From the NCBI GenBank assembly GCA_028293725.1, contig JAQGOE010000093.1:1-60887 (forward strand): a stretch of DNA of 60,887 nucleotides, in the 5' to 3' direction. The position numbers and the translations under genes are program-made. How positions within the stretch are numbered: position 1 is the first letter of the stretch; the number at the start of each line of letters is the position of its first letter. The notes under the pieces were generated by a model. It made no database searches, was not told where the DNA came from, and saw only the letters and a list, made by a program, of their open reading frames with translations. Shown one piece after another: positions 1 to 8,731 of the stretch. This DNA comes from Gammaproteobacteria bacterium (GTDB lineage Bacteria; Pseudomonadota; Gammaproteobacteria; Steroidobacterales; Steroidobacteraceae).

Positions 1-572
1 ACGAGGTCACGCGAGTGCTCGACCCGCCACCCCTCCGGAAGCGCCGCCAACTCTTCCCGCGGCCATTTCCCTTTCATTGCCAACACACGAGTCTGCGGTC
101 CACACAGTGGCAACACCTTCTCCAACATCTCGGGTAACGCAGCAAACGCGCGAGTAACGACCGTGTCGAACGGCATGCCGGGATGCATAGACTCAACGCG
201 CGCGTGAACGCTTTCCACGTTGGTGAGTCCCAGAGCGTGCGCGGCATGGGAGACAAAGCGGATCTTCTTGCCGGCGGAGTCGATGAGCGTAAAGCGGCGC
301 GCGGGATTCAGCACGGCGAGCGGCAAGCCGGGAAAACCAGCGCCCGTGCCGACGTCCGCGATTGCGACGCCCTGCAGATCGGCGTGAATGGCGAGGCTAT
401 CGAGGAGATGATGCGTGACCATATCCTCGCGCCTCGTAATAGCGGTGAGGTTATAGGTACGGTTCCACTTCTCGAGCTCATCCAGGAGCTGCACCATGCG
501 TGCAGCATCGAGCACCGATACCTCGATACCCATGCTCTTCGCGTCACGGATGAGACGATCAACCAGGCTCAA
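1..572 (-). CDS. rsmG: 16S rRNA (guanine-527-N7)-methyltransferase RsmG, 3' end cut by window
   Basis: RsmG uses S-adenosylmethionine to methylate N7 of G527 in 16S rRNA. Read on the minus strand, the protein shows KWNRTYNLTAI, the SAM-binding motif DVGTGAGFPGLPLA, FTLIDSAGKKIRF and FDTVVTRAFAALPEM, all standard family blocks. It runs off the left edge before its C terminus. No ATG or GTG lies far enough upstream, because an in-frame TAA sits near 605. I chose the TTG at 572, which has GAGG five bases upstream and gives an N terminus the same length as the E. coli protein; the first in-frame ATG (533) would shorten it by 13 residues. In this class rsmG usually precedes parA-parB, which would lie outside the window. 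The identification is secure; the start is likely. Confidence 0.93.
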   Translation of the reverse strand, partial: MSLVDRLIRDAKSMGIEVSVLDAARMVQLLDELEKWNRTYNLTAITRREDMVTHHLLDSLAIHADLQGVAIADVGTGAGFPGLPLAVLNPARRFTLIDSAGKKIRFVSHAAHALGLTNVESVHARVESMHPGMPFDTVVTRAFAALPEMLEKVLPLCGPQTRVLAMKGKWPREELAALPEGWRVEHSRDL

Positions 573-649
573 GAGGTCCTCGAAGGTGCTTTGCTGCCAT
601 ACTTAGCGCGGGTCCCGACCGGACCTGAACCTACAAACGCCGCAAGACC

Positions 650-1312
650 GTGCGACTGCTGCTAGTAGAAGATGATGCCATGATCGGAGAGGCAATCCGC
701 ACCGGCCTGAAGCGGGACGGGTTCACCGTGGACTGGGTTCACGACGGCGAGTCGGCCGAACAGGTGCTCCGGACGAACGCATTCGATCTGCTGCTGCTCG
801 ACCTTGGCCTGCCGCGCAAAGGCGGCTTGCAGGTGTTACAGGGTCTCAGGGCACGGCAACAGACGCTTCCTGTGCTCATTATCACTGCTCGAGACGCTGT
901 GTCGGACCGCGTGCAGGGGCTCGATGCCGGCGCGGACGACTACCTCGTAAAGCCATTCGATCTTGACGAGCTCGCCGCGCGGATCCGTGCACTCCTGCGT
1001 CGCAAGTCCGGCCGTACGGAGCCCGAAGTCGAGCACCTGGGCGTGGCGCTGAATCCCGCCACGCACCGGGTCACTCGCGATGGCCGGGAAGTCGCGTTAT
1101 CCCCGAAAGAATTCGCGCTGCTGCAGTTATTGATGGAACGGCCGGGAAACATATTGTCCCGAGCGCAGATCGAAGAGCGTCTCTACGGATGGGGCGAGGA
1201 GGTCGAAAGCAACGCCGTCGAAGTTCACATCCATGGACTGCGTCGCAAGCTGGGGAACGACTTCATACTCAACGTCCGCGGCGTCGGATATCGGGTCAGG
1301 CCGGCATCGTGA
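650..1312 (+). CDS. OmpR/PhoB-family response regulator (PmrA/QseB/TctD-like)
   Basis: A 220-residue two-domain response regulator. The receiver domain begins MRLLLVEDDAM with the acidic pair at about residues 8-9, the phosphoacceptor Asp51 in LLLLDLGLP, and the switch lysine in DDYLVKPFD. The C-terminal winged-helix DNA-binding domain contains LSPKEFALLQLLMERPG and ends VEVHIHGLRRKLGNDFILNVRGVGYRV, typical of the PmrA/QseB branch. The start is GTG with a weak ribosome binding site. The stop overlaps the kinase start as GTGA, so the pair is co-translated. The protease gene after the kinase has a CTTAAG-N5-CTTAAG box in its promoter, the operator type of this subfamily, so it is the most likely target. 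The inducing signal cannot be read from sequence. Confidence 0.93.
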   Translation: MRLLLVEDDAMIGEAIRTGLKRDGFTVDWVHDGESAEQVLRTNAFDLLLLDLGLPRKGGLQVLQGLRARQQTLPVLIITARDAVSDRVQGLDAGADDYLVKPFDLDELAARIRALLRRKSGRTEPEVEHLGVALNPATHRVTRDGREVALSPKEFALLQLLMERPGNILSRAQIEERLYGWGEEVESNAVEVHIHGLRRKLGNDFILNVRGVGYRVRPAS

Positions 1313-2637
1313 GATCCATCCGGGCGCGCCTGTTGGCTTGGCTGTTCGCGGGAGTGGTGTTCATCGGTGCCACGGGCGGGTTGATCGTTTATCGTAATGC
1401 TCTTGTCGAGGCGGATGCATTCTTCGACTATCACTTGCGCCAAACCGCGCTCATCCTCCGCGATGAGCCGGTCGAGTACTCCGTCGCAGCACAACTACCG
1501 GCGAACGACGCGGCCTATGACTTCGTAGTTCAGGTCTGGACACTGGACGGCGTGCGCGTTTACCTGTCCCGCCCGCATAGTGTATTGCCGAATGTTACTA
1601 CGTTAGGTTTCTCTTCCGTCACGACGAGTGAAGGACGCTGGCGCGTCTATGGCGCGCAGGCGATGACCAAAGTCATTCAGGTGGCGCAACCCATGCGCGT
1701 GCGAGAGCAACAGGCAGTTGATCTCGCGCTCAAGACGCTCCGGCCGTTCGCACTGCTTCTGCCGGTGTTGGGATTCCTGATATGGATTGCCGTCGGCAGC
1801 GCTCTTCAGCCGCTTCAGCGCCTGACCACATTGGTCAAGGCGCGACGTGTTGACGCGCTGGATCCACTTCCGGATGAGCGCCTACCCGACGAAGTCCGTC
1901 CGCTCGTCGGCGCGCTCAACGATCTGCTCGTACGCCTCGGTGTAGCGTTAGATCGAGAGCGTGCCTTCATGGCAGACGCTGCACATGAGCTCCGCACACC
2001 TCTGACGGCGCTGCATCTACAGATGGGGATGCTATCGCGTGCCGCGAATGAAGCAGAACGCGACGACGCCATGGAAAACCTCTCAGCCGGAATGCAGCGC
2101 GCCATTCGGCTGGTTGAGCAGATGCTCTCACTCGCTCGCCAGGAGCCGCGCGCCGAACCGGTCCGCGTGTCCATTCCTCTCGCCGACATCGCGCGGGAAG
2201 TCGTGGCGGAACTGGTTCCCCTGGCCGATGCGAAACGGATCGACCTCGGTATTTCAAACTCCCAACCTGCGAGGGTTCTCGGTGACCCCGATGCGTTGCG
2301 AACTCTGACCCGCAACCTGGTGGATAACGCCGTCCGTTACACGCCGGCGGGCGGACGCGTCGATGTCTCGGTGGAAAATGGCGGGCCAGGTGAACACTCC
2401 ATCCTGAAAGTCGTCGACGACGGGCCAGGTATTCCCCCCGAGGAGCGTTCCCGCGTCCTCGACCGCTTCTATCGCCGTCCCGGGACCTCGCCGCCGGGCA
2501 GTGGGCTCGGCATGGCTATCGTCAAAGCCATTGCCGACGCGCATGACGCCGCGCTCGAGCTCGATTCCGGCGCCGATGGTCGGGGGCTGGCGGTGAGCGT
2601 TCGATTTCCAGGCGCCGACTTCAGAAAACTTAGATAA
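1309..2637 (+). CDS. Membrane sensor histidine kinase partner of the 650-1312 regulator
   Basis: A 442-residue inner-membrane histidine kinase. A first membrane helix covers about residues 8-28 and a second about residues 144-166, enclosing a periplasmic sensor of roughly 115 residues with no recognised fold. Then come a HAMP-like linker, the H box ADAAHELRTP (His226), the N box NLVDNAVRYTP, G1 DDGPGIPPEE, the F box DRFYR and G2 GSGLGMAIVKAIA. All catalytic motifs are present. The GTG start at 1309 overlaps the regulator stop. An in-frame extension upstream to 1189 was rejected because it lies wholly inside the regulator gene and would precede the first membrane helix with an unrelated basic tail. 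The layout matches QseC/PmrB/TctE kinases. The ligand is unknown. Confidence 0.92.
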   Translation: MRSIRARLLAWLFAGVVFIGATGGLIVYRNALVEADAFFDYHLRQTALILRDEPVEYSVAAQLPANDAAYDFVVQVWTLDGVRVYLSRPHSVLPNVTTLGFSSVTTSEGRWRVYGAQAMTKVIQVAQPMRVREQQAVDLALKTLRPFALLLPVLGFLIWIAVGSALQPLQRLTTLVKARRVDALDPLPDERLPDEVRPLVGALNDLLVRLGVALDRERAFMADAAHELRTPLTALHLQMGMLSRAANEAERDDAMENLSAGMQRAIRLVEQMLSLARQEPRAEPVRVSIPLADIAREVVAELVPLADAKRIDLGISNSQPARVLGDPDALRTLTRNLVDNAVRYTPAGGRVDVSVENGGPGEHSILKVVDDGPGIPPEERSRVLDRFYRRPGTSPPGSGLGMAIVKAIADAHDAALELDSGADGRGLAVSVRFPGADFRKLR

Positions 2638-2678
2638 ATCAATATATTGTGATCGTCCGCAAAGGCAGCCAAGGCTCC

Positions 2679-2695
2679 CTTAAGTCTCACTTAAG
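2679..2695 (+). promoter_or_regulatory. PmrA/QseB-type operator upstream of the degP-like gene
   Basis: The sequence is CTTAAG, five bases (TCTCA), then CTTAAG. This is an exact match to the published PmrA box (two YTTAAK half-sites separated by 5 bp, tandem direct repeats one helical turn apart). It lies 68 bp before the protease start, 42 bp after the kinase stop. A weak -10-like TAGGCT follows at 2706-2711. I saw no other CTTAAG repeat in the window. That it binds the regulator at 650-1312 is an inference from proximity and subfamily. Confidence 0.75.
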
Positions 2696-2762
2696 TCTGG
2701 CTCCCTAGGCTGCGCAACATGTCCTGGACCCCCTGTGCCCCGTATTGGTTGGAGATAAATAG

Positions 2763-4295
2763 ATGAGCCTCAGAACCCTGATCCGAAAGCCGCTGGCAGC
2801 GGCAGCGCTCGGTGCCGCGGTCATCGCAGCTCCGGTAAGCGTTCTATATGCATTCGGTGTAACGCCAGTTACCGCTGCGGCGGTCACCGCCCCGGCGGCG
2901 ACCACAACCGGACCGGTCACACCCGTTCCGGCCACCGGCAATCCCGCAGCCGTGTTGCCCGACTTCAGCACCATGGTGCAGAAATATGGCCCCGCGGTCG
3001 TGAACATCACCGTCGTGAGCAAGGTCCCGGTGTCGAACAACTCGCCCGGTGACGACGACGATCAGGATGACAACGGCGGTGGCGGTGGCGGTGGCAACAA
3101 CGCCAGTCCTTTCGGCCCGAACAGTCCCTTCGCTCCGTTCTTCCACGGTCTGCCGCAGATGCCGCAGCAGCAGCCCACGCGCGGCGAGGGCTCCGGATTC
3201 ATCATCCGTCCCGATGGCTTCATCCTGACCAACGCACACGTCGTTAACGGCGCGAGCGAAGTTACGGTGCGGCTGACGGATCGCCATGAGTACACCGCCA
3301 AGGTGATCGGCATCGACACCAAGAGCGACGTCGCGGTCATCAAGATTCCCGCCAAGGATCTGCCGACCGTGAAGCTCGGTGACTCCCATAATCTGCGCGT
3401 CGGCGAGTGGGTGTTGGCGATCGGCGCTCCGTTCGGCTTCGAGAACAGCGCGACCGCAGGCATCGTGAGTGCCAAGGGACGCACACTGCCTGACTCCGGC
3501 TACATTCCTTTCATTCAGACTGACGTGCCCATCAACCCGGGCAACTCGGGCGGCCCGCTCTTCAACATGAGAGGTGAAGTGGTCGGCATCAACTCCCAGA
3601 TTTACAGCCGCTCGGGCGGATTCATGGGCGTGTCGTTCTCGATTCCGATCGACGTCGCGCTGCAGGTGAGCAACCAACTCGAGGCGACGGGTCACGTGTC
3701 CCGCGGCAAACTGGGCGTAGTGATCCAGAACGTCAACCAGGGTCTGGCCGACTCGTTCGGTCTACCGCAACCTGAAGGTGCCCTCGTGTCCAGCTTGGAG
3801 AAAGGCGGCGCCGCGGCGCAGGCCGGTATCCAGCCCGGAGACGTCATTATCAAGCTCAATGGACAGGTCACGAGCGCGACGGAACTGCCGGCCGAGATCG
3901 CGCAGTTGAGCCCGGGTGCGACAGTGAACCTGGAAGTGTGGCGCGATCACGCCACCCGTACTGTGAGCGTCAAGCTCGCAGCCATGGACGACAAGCGCAC
4001 GGCTTCCAACAGCGTGCACCCGAGCACCGGTGGCAAGCTTGGATTGGCTGTTCGCCCGTTGACGGGTGAGGAGAAGTCTCAGTCAAACACCCAGAACGGC
4101 GTGCTCGTCGAGAAGGCGACCGGCCCGGCCGCCGAGGCTGGGCTGCAGCCCGGCGACGTGGTTCTGTCGGCCAACGGCGCGGCGATCACCAGCGTCGATG
4201 ACCTGCGCAACGCGGTGGAAAAGTCGAAGGGTCACATCGCCCTGCTGGTGAAGCGCGGCGACTCGCAGATCTTCGTACCGGTGCGTATAGGCTAA
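2763..4295 (+). CDS. Periplasmic Do/DegP-type serine protease with two PDZ domains
   Basis: A 510-residue HtrA-family protease and chaperone for misfolded envelope proteins. The N terminus is an export signal (MSLRTLIRKPLAAAALGAAVIAAPVSVLYAFG). An acidic, glycine-rich linker (GDDDDQDDN followed by a run of seven Gly, residues about 96-111) precedes the trypsin-like domain, whose triad is His159 (TNAHVV), Asp189 (SDVAVIKI) and Ser262 (GNSGGPL). PDZ1 covers about residues 310-405 and PDZ2 about residues 425-510. Two PDZ domains and the long Q-linker fit DegP/DegQ/MucD rather than DegS. Its promoter holds a PmrA-type box and it follows a two-component operon, so it may be induced by an envelope signal. 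Tandem hairpins including a strong terminator follow the stop. Confidence 0.93.
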   Translation: MSLRTLIRKPLAAAALGAAVIAAPVSVLYAFGVTPVTAAAVTAPAATTTGPVTPVPATGNPAAVLPDFSTMVQKYGPAVVNITVVSKVPVSNNSPGDDDDQDDNGGGGGGGNNASPFGPNSPFAPFFHGLPQMPQQQPTRGEGSGFIIRPDGFILTNAHVVNGASEVTVRLTDRHEYTAKVIGIDTKSDVAVIKIPAKDLPTVKLGDSHNLRVGEWVLAIGAPFGFENSATAGIVSAKGRTLPDSGYIPFIQTDVPINPGNSGGPLFNMRGEVVGINSQIYSRSGGFMGVSFSIPIDVALQVSNQLEATGHVSRGKLGVVIQNVNQGLADSFGLPQPEGALVSSLEKGGAAAQAGIQPGDVIIKLNGQVTSATELPAEIAQLSPGATVNLEVWRDHATRTVSVKLAAMDDKRTASNSVHPSTGGKLGLAVRPLTGEEKSQSNTQNGVLVEKATGPAAEAGLQPGDVVLSANGAAITSVDDLRNAVEKSKGHIALLVKRGDSQIFVPVRIG

Positions 4296-4314
4296 TAGGC
4301 CGAAGCAAACCGAG

Positions 4315-4381
4315 GCGCGAGCAGTCCGGCTCGCGCGTCTGACAGGACGGCCGGGTGGCGCAAGCTCCCCGGCCGTTTTTC
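4315..4381 (+). terminator. Tandem hairpins ending in an intrinsic terminator after the degP-like gene
   Basis: The first hairpin pairs GCGCGAGC (4315-4322) with GCTCGCGC (4329-4336). The second pairs ACGGCCGGG (4347-4355) with CCCGGCCGT (4368-4376) and is followed by a run of T (through 4380). The second is a classical rho-independent terminator; the first may stabilise the 3' end. Confidence 0.85.
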
Positions 4382-4448
4382 TTGGCGCCTACCGGCGCGA
4401 CGGCGCAGACCGCTTGTAGACTGAGGTCTGTACTCCCGGGAGAGGCGC

Positions 4449-4943
4449 ATGAATCGATATCCGGACTTCGCGCATTGCGTGACTGCGCTGGTCAATGTCC
4501 CCGCAGCCAAGGCGTTTGAGTTTCTCGCGGATCCCTTGTCGCTGGGGACCTGGTCGTTGGGATGCATGCGCACACAATCGACGCAGTCGAGCGCGGTGGG
4601 TGCGACGGCCGCGGTGGCGGCCGGCCCTTACACCGGTACTTCGCTGTATGACGACTCACCGGCCTCGTTTGACGTCCGGCCTCATCGTGAGCTTCTCCTG
4701 ATCGACTACCTGGTTGGCGACGCCGGAAATCTGAAGCCGCGCAACAGCGTGCGCATCATCGCCGCCGACACCTGCGACCTTTCCGACGCACAGTGTTATG
4801 TCAGCCTCATGGCGTGGCGCCCCGCGCGAATGGCGGGCGACCGTTGGGCGCAGCTCTGCGCCGCGCATGATGCGGAGATCTGGATTATCAAAGCGCGCAT
4901 CGAGGGCCCCGGTCGCGTCCCCGCGGCAGAGCGCTCGGTCTAG
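4449..4943 (+). CDS. SRPBCC-superfamily protein, function unknown
   Basis: A 164-residue soluble protein. The N-terminal pattern (HCVTALVNVPAAKAFEFLADPLSLGTWSLG) is the typical first strand and helix of the START/SRPBCC lipid- or polyketide-binding fold, and the C-terminal half (AEIWIIKARIEG) would be the long terminal helix region. No catalytic motif is evident, so neither cyclase nor hydratase activity can be claimed. It stands alone between the protease terminator and the convergent prp operon, whose last gene prpD ends about 50 bp away. A ribosome-binding-like GGGAGAGG precedes the ATG. The superfamily call is moderately sure; the role is open. Confidence 0.65.
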   Translation: MNRYPDFAHCVTALVNVPAAKAFEFLADPLSLGTWSLGCMRTQSTQSSAVGATAAVAAGPYTGTSLYDDSPASFDVRPHRELLLIDYLVGDAGNLKPRNSVRIIAADTCDLSDAQCYVSLMAWRPARMAGDRWAQLCAAHDAEIWIIKARIEGPGRVPAAERSV

Positions 4944-4991
4944 GCGCTCCGACTCAGACGCCCTGGAGCACAGCGCCAGTCGTGGAGGCTG

Positions 4992-6455
4992 TTATTTAGC
5001 CGCCCCGTTCGTGACCAGCGCCGCCATCAGCTCATTCACCGGCATCGAGTCCAACTGATCGCGCTTGGCAAACAGCGCCTTGATTTTCTCGGCTTGTTTG
5101 GCCGTGAAGTGAGCGTCCACGGACGCCTCGAACTTCTGCACGAGCACGGGCATTCCCTCTGCGCGACGCTTACGATGCCCGATCGGGAAGTCCACGTGCA
5201 CGCGCTGCGTGGAGGTGCCGTCGCGGAAGAACACCTGCACGGCGTTACCGATATAGCGCTTATCCGCCGCGTAGTAATCCTGCGTGAACGTTGGGTTCTC
5301 ACGAACCTCCATCTTCGCGCGTAGCGCGTCGACGCGCGGGTCGAAGGCAACCTTATCCTCGTAATCCTCCGCCGTCAGCCGTCCGAACAGCAGCGGAATC
5401 GCGACCATGTACTGAATACAGTGATCGCGGTCGGCTGGATTCGCCAGCGGTCCGGTCTTGTCGATGATGCGGACGCCCGGCTCCTGCGTTTCAATGACGA
5501 CGCGCTCGATATCGCCCACGCGATCCTTTACCGCGGGATGCAACGTCATGGCGGCTTCGACAGCGGTCTGCGCGTGAAACTCGGCCGGGAAAGAAATCTT
5601 GAACAGCACGTTTTCCATTACGTAACTGCCGAACGGCTGGGGCAGAGAGAATGGCTTTCCCTTGAACAGCACGTCGTAGAAGCCCCACGTCTTCGCACTG
5701 AGCGCGGAGGGGTAACCCATCTCTCCCGTCAAAGAGATGAAAGCATGCCGCACGGCACGACTAGTCGCGTCGCCAGCAGCCCAACTCTTCCGCGATCCGG
5801 TGTTGGGCGCGTGCCGGTAGGTTCGCAACGCTCCACCGTCTATCCATGCGTTGGAAACGGCGTTGACAATCTGCTCAACGCTGCCACCCAGCATGGCTGT
5901 AACCACCGCAGTGGACGCCACGCGCACAAGAATGACGTGATCGAGGCCGACGCGATTGAAGCTATTCTCGAGTGCCAGTACACCCTGGATCTCGTGCGCT
6001 TTGATCATGCCGGTGAGCACGTCGCGAACTGTCGGCGGTGTCTTTCCTTCCATGACGGCTTTGCGAGACAGGTAGTCCGCCACGGCAAGAATACCGCCCA
6101 GATTGTCTGAAGGATGACCCCACTCCGCAGCCAGCCAGGTGTCGTTGAAATCCAGCCAGCGGATCATGGCGCCGATGTTGAAAGCCGCCTGCACGGGATC
6201 CAACTCGTACGACAAGCCCGGCACGCGAGCTCCACCAGGCATTACGGCACCCGGAACCACGGGGCCGAGGAGCTTTGTGCAAGCCGGGTACTTCAGCGCC
6301 TGAAACCCACAGGCGAGCGTGTCCATGAAGCAGTAACGCGCGGTCTCGTACGCCAGCGGACTCGCGATAACGTAATTGCGCGCGTAGTCAGAGATGGCTA
6401 GCAGCGCCGCATCGGGGTCAGGTCGCTTGGCGGATTTATAATCGTGTGCGGACAT
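4992..6455 (-). CDS. prpD: 2-methylcitrate dehydratase PrpD (MmgE/PrpD family)
   Basis: PrpD dehydrates 2-methylcitrate to 2-methyl-cis-aconitate, the middle step of propionyl-CoA oxidation. At 487 residues it has the normal family length. It shows the family signatures [55 protein letters not shown] and the C-terminal IEDxxRK-like block [14 protein letters not shown]. It is the last gene of a minus-strand operon behind prpB and prpC, 66 bp downstream of prpC. No acnD-prpF pair is present here, so the pathway uses the PrpD branch; aconitase for the hydration step must come from elsewhere. Confidence 0.93.
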   Translation of the reverse strand: MSAHDYKSAKRPDPDAALLAISDYARNYVIASPLAYETARYCFMDTLACGFQALKYPACTKLLGPVVPGAVMPGGARVPGLSYELDPVQAAFNIGAMIRWLDFNDTWLAAEWGHPSDNLGGILAVADYLSRKAVMEGKTPPTVRDVLTGMIKAHEIQGVLALENSFNRVGLDHVILVRVASTAVVTAMLGGSVEQIVNAVSNAWIDGGALRTYRHAPNTGSRKSWAAGDATSRAVRHAFISLTGEMGYPSALSAKTWGFYDVLFKGKPFSLPQPFGSYVMENVLFKISFPAEFHAQTAVEAAMTLHPAVKDRVGDIERVVIETQEPGVRIIDKTGPLANPADRDHCIQYMVAIPLLFGRLTAEDYEDKVAFDPRVDALRAKMEVRENPTFTQDYYAADKRYIGNAVQVFFRDGTSTQRVHVDFPIGHRKRRAEGMPVLVQKFEASVDAHFTAKQAEKIKALFAKRDQLDSMPVNELMAALVTNGAAK

Positions 6456-6521
6456 GGGTTAGCCTGGATTCCTTCGCAGATCAAGTAAGCGTCGAGAGGC
6501 GGGTACGAGGATGCGGCCCTT

Positions 6522-7697
6522 TCACACCCGCTTCTCAATCGGCACAAACTTCTGATTTTCCGGCCCGACATAGTTCGCCGCCGGGCGGATGATCTTCCCA
6601 TCACTCCGCTGTTCCATCACATGCGCAGCCCATCCGGTCGTACGTGCGATGACAAACAGGGGGGTGAACATCGCGGTCGGCACGCCCATGAGGTGATACG
6701 AGACCGCCGAGAACCAATCGAGGTTCGGAAACATCTTCTTCGCGTCCATCATCACCGACTCGATCCGGTCCGCGATGTTGTACATCTTCATGTCGCCGGC
6801 GTCCTGCGAGAGACGCTTCGCGACGCCCTTGATCACCTGATTGCGGGGATCCGACACCGTGTATACCGGGTGTCCGAATCCGATGACCACTTCCTTGTTG
6901 GCAACCCGCGCCCGGATGTCCTTCTCAGCCTCGTCCGGCGTGTCATACCGCTTCTGAATCTCGAAGGCCACCTCGTTCGCGCCACCGTGCTTCGGTCCGC
7001 GCAGGGCACCGATCGCGCCCGTGATGCACGAGTAGATGTCGGCGCCCGTACCGGCAATCACGCGGGCGGCGAATGTCGACGCGTTGAACTCATGCTCGGC
7101 GTAGAGGTTGAGCGACGTGTGCATGGCCCGAACCCACGCATCGGCCGGAGGCTTGCGATGGAGAAGGTGCAGAAAATGCCCCCCGATCGAATCGTCTTCC
7201 GTCTCGACGAAAATATGCTGCCCGTTGTGGCTGTAGTGATACCAATACGCCAGCATGGAGCCCAGGGATGCGATCAGCTTGTCGGCAATATCACGCGCAC
7301 CGGGGATGCCGTGATCATCCTTCTCCGGCAGCGTGCATCCCAACACCGAGACGCCCGTGCGCAACACATCCATCGGATGAGAAGCCGCGGGCAACGCCTC
7401 GAGGGCGGTACGGACGATCGCAGGCAGCCCGCGCAGCGACTTCAGCTTCGTCTTATAGCTCGTGAGCTCAGCGCGGGTCGGCAATTTGCCGTAGATCAGC
7501 AGGTAGGCGATCTCTTCGAACTCACAGGTGCTCGCGATTTCGAGAATGTCATAGCCGCGATAGTGGAGATCGTTGCCGGTCGTACCAACCGTGCACAGCG
7601 CCGTGTTGCCGGCCGGCACCCCCGACAGGGCGACCGATTTCTTCGGCTTGAAGGCGGAGGGTAGATTGTCGGACGGCGAGCCGGCCTTGTCGTTCAT
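6522..7697 (-). CDS. prpC: 2-methylcitrate synthase PrpC
   Basis: A 391-residue citrate-synthase-family enzyme that condenses propionyl-CoA with oxaloacetate. Active-site blocks are visible: [15 protein letters not shown] (catalytic His), [13 protein letters not shown] (second His) and the C-terminal [20 protein letters not shown] with the phosphate-binding Arg. The start is the ATG at 7697, preceded by CCGGAAG; a longer frame to 7856 would overlap prpB and has no homology-like content. Short length, no N-terminal extension of hexameric citrate synthases, and position between prpB and prpD favour methylcitrate over citrate synthase. Confidence 0.93.
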   Translation of the reverse strand: MNDKAGSPSDNLPSAFKPKKSVALSGVPAGNTALCTVGTTGNDLHYRGYDILEIASTCEFEEIAYLLIYGKLPTRAELTSYKTKLKSLRGLPAIVRTALEALPAASHPMDVLRTGVSVLGCTLPEKDDHGIPGARDIADKLIASLGSMLAYWYHYSHNGQHIFVETEDDSIGGHFLHLLHRKPPADAWVRAMHTSLNLYAEHEFNASTFAARVIAGTGADIYSCITGAIGALRGPKHGGANEVAFEIQKRYDTPDEAEKDIRARVANKEVVIGFGHPVYTVSDPRNQVIKGVAKRLSQDAGDMKMYNIADRIESVMMDAKKMFPNLDWFSAVSYHLMGVPTAMFTPLFVIARTTGWAAHVMEQRSDGKIIRPAANYVGPENQKFVPIEKRV

Positions 7698-7752
7698 AGC
7701 GTGCTTCCGGAAAAATCCATTGGAGAAATCGATGGCGCGTCCGTGGTGGCAG

Positions 7753-8643
7753 TCAGGTCGAACCGCTTCCAAACAGCTCGTCGAGCTTTTTCTCGTACTC
7801 GTTATAACCGAGCACATCATAAAGTTGCGCGCGCGTCTGCATGAGATCCATGACACTCTTCTGCGTGCCCTCTTTGCGCAAGGCCCCGTAGACGGCGAGC
7901 GCCGCGTTACTCATCGCGCGAAACGCGGACAGCGGATACAACACGAGCCGGACGCCCACGGAACCGAGCTCGGTCGTGGTAAAAAGCGGGGTCTTCCCGA
8001 ATTCCGTAATGTTAGCCAACACCGGCACGCGTATCGCGGCCGTGAACTGCCGGTACTCCTCGAGACTCGTCAGAGCTTCGGCGAATATCATGTCCGCGCC
8101 GGCGGCGACATACGCCTGCGCTCGATCCAGCGCGGCCTGCTGTCCTTCGACGGCATGCGCATCGGTTCGCGCCATGATCACAAAGGACGGATCGGTTCGA
8201 CCATCCACCGCCGCCTTGATCCGGTCGCTCATCTCCTCCGAGGGCACGAGCGCCTTGCCAGGACGGTGTCCACAACGTTTCGCCTGCACCTGATCTTCGA
8301 GGTGCATGCCGGCGGCACCGGACTTGATGAGATCCTTACAGGTCTTGGCGATATTGAACGCGCCACCCCAGCCTGTGTCGGCGTCCACCAGCAGCGGTAA
8401 CTCGCTGGCGGCGGTAATGCGGCGCACGTCCTCGCAGACATCATTAAGTGAAGTCATGCCGAGATCGGGCAGTCCGAATGATGCGTTGGCGACGCCGGCA
8501 CCGGAAACATAGATGGCCCGGAAGCCGCTGCGCTCCGCGAGAAGCGCCGAATAGGCGTTGATCGTCCCGACAACCTGCAAGGGACGCTCTGCCTCGACAG
8601 CCGCGCGCAGACGAGCGCCGGCGCTGATCGATCGTTCAGACAT
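7753..8643 (-). CDS. prpB: Methylisocitrate lyase PrpB
   Basis: A 296-residue lyase that splits 2-methylisocitrate into pyruvate and succinate. It carries the isocitrate-lyase superfamily signature KRCGHRPGK with the catalytic Cys, and upstream Mg-binding acidic residues in [11 protein letters not shown] and HLEDQ. The KRCGH form and length under 300 residues separate it from true isocitrate lyase. It has a good ribosome binding site (GGAGG six bases before ATG). It is the first prp gene after acuI; a perfect 26-bp palindrome lies 55 bp upstream of its start and may be an operator or the acuI terminator. A TATAGAAT -10-like element lies at about 8671-8678. Confidence 0.94.
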   Translation of the reverse strand: MSERSISAGARLRAAVEAERPLQVVGTINAYSALLAERSGFRAIYVSGAGVANASFGLPDLGMTSLNDVCEDVRRITAASELPLLVDADTGWGGAFNIAKTCKDLIKSGAAGMHLEDQVQAKRCGHRPGKALVPSEEMSDRIKAAVDGRTDPSFVIMARTDAHAVEGQQAALDRAQAYVAAGADMIFAEALTSLEEYRQFTAAIRVPVLANITEFGKTPLFTTTELGSVGVRLVLYPLSAFRAMSNAALAVYGALRKEGTQKSVMDLMQTRAQLYDVLGYNEYEKKLDELFGSGST

Positions 8644-8698
8644 GGGGACCTCCGCGGGAGACGGCGCATTCTATACGCGCGCGCTGTTCACGGACAGG

Positions 8699-8724
8699 CC
8701 AATCCTACTGGCCAGTAGGATTGG
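8699..8724. promoter_or_regulatory. Perfect 26-bp palindrome between acuI and prpB
   Basis: Two 13-base arms (CCAATCCTACTGG and its complement) meet with no spacer. The element lies 7 bp after the acuI stop and 55 bp before the prpB start. It has no T-tract on the minus strand, so it is a poor intrinsic terminator. Its position just upstream of a TATAGAAT -10-like sequence fits an operator for a dimeric regulator of prpBCD. No regulator gene of the PrpR or GntR type is adjacent, so the binding protein is unknown. Confidence 0.6.
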
Positions 8725-8731
8725 CGGCCCG

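Noticed and set aside
6621..7664. A 347-residue open frame opposite prpC, and a 229-residue one opposite prpD (5421-6110).
   Set aside because: Both lie wholly within conserved genes, are Arg/His-rich and show no family resemblance.
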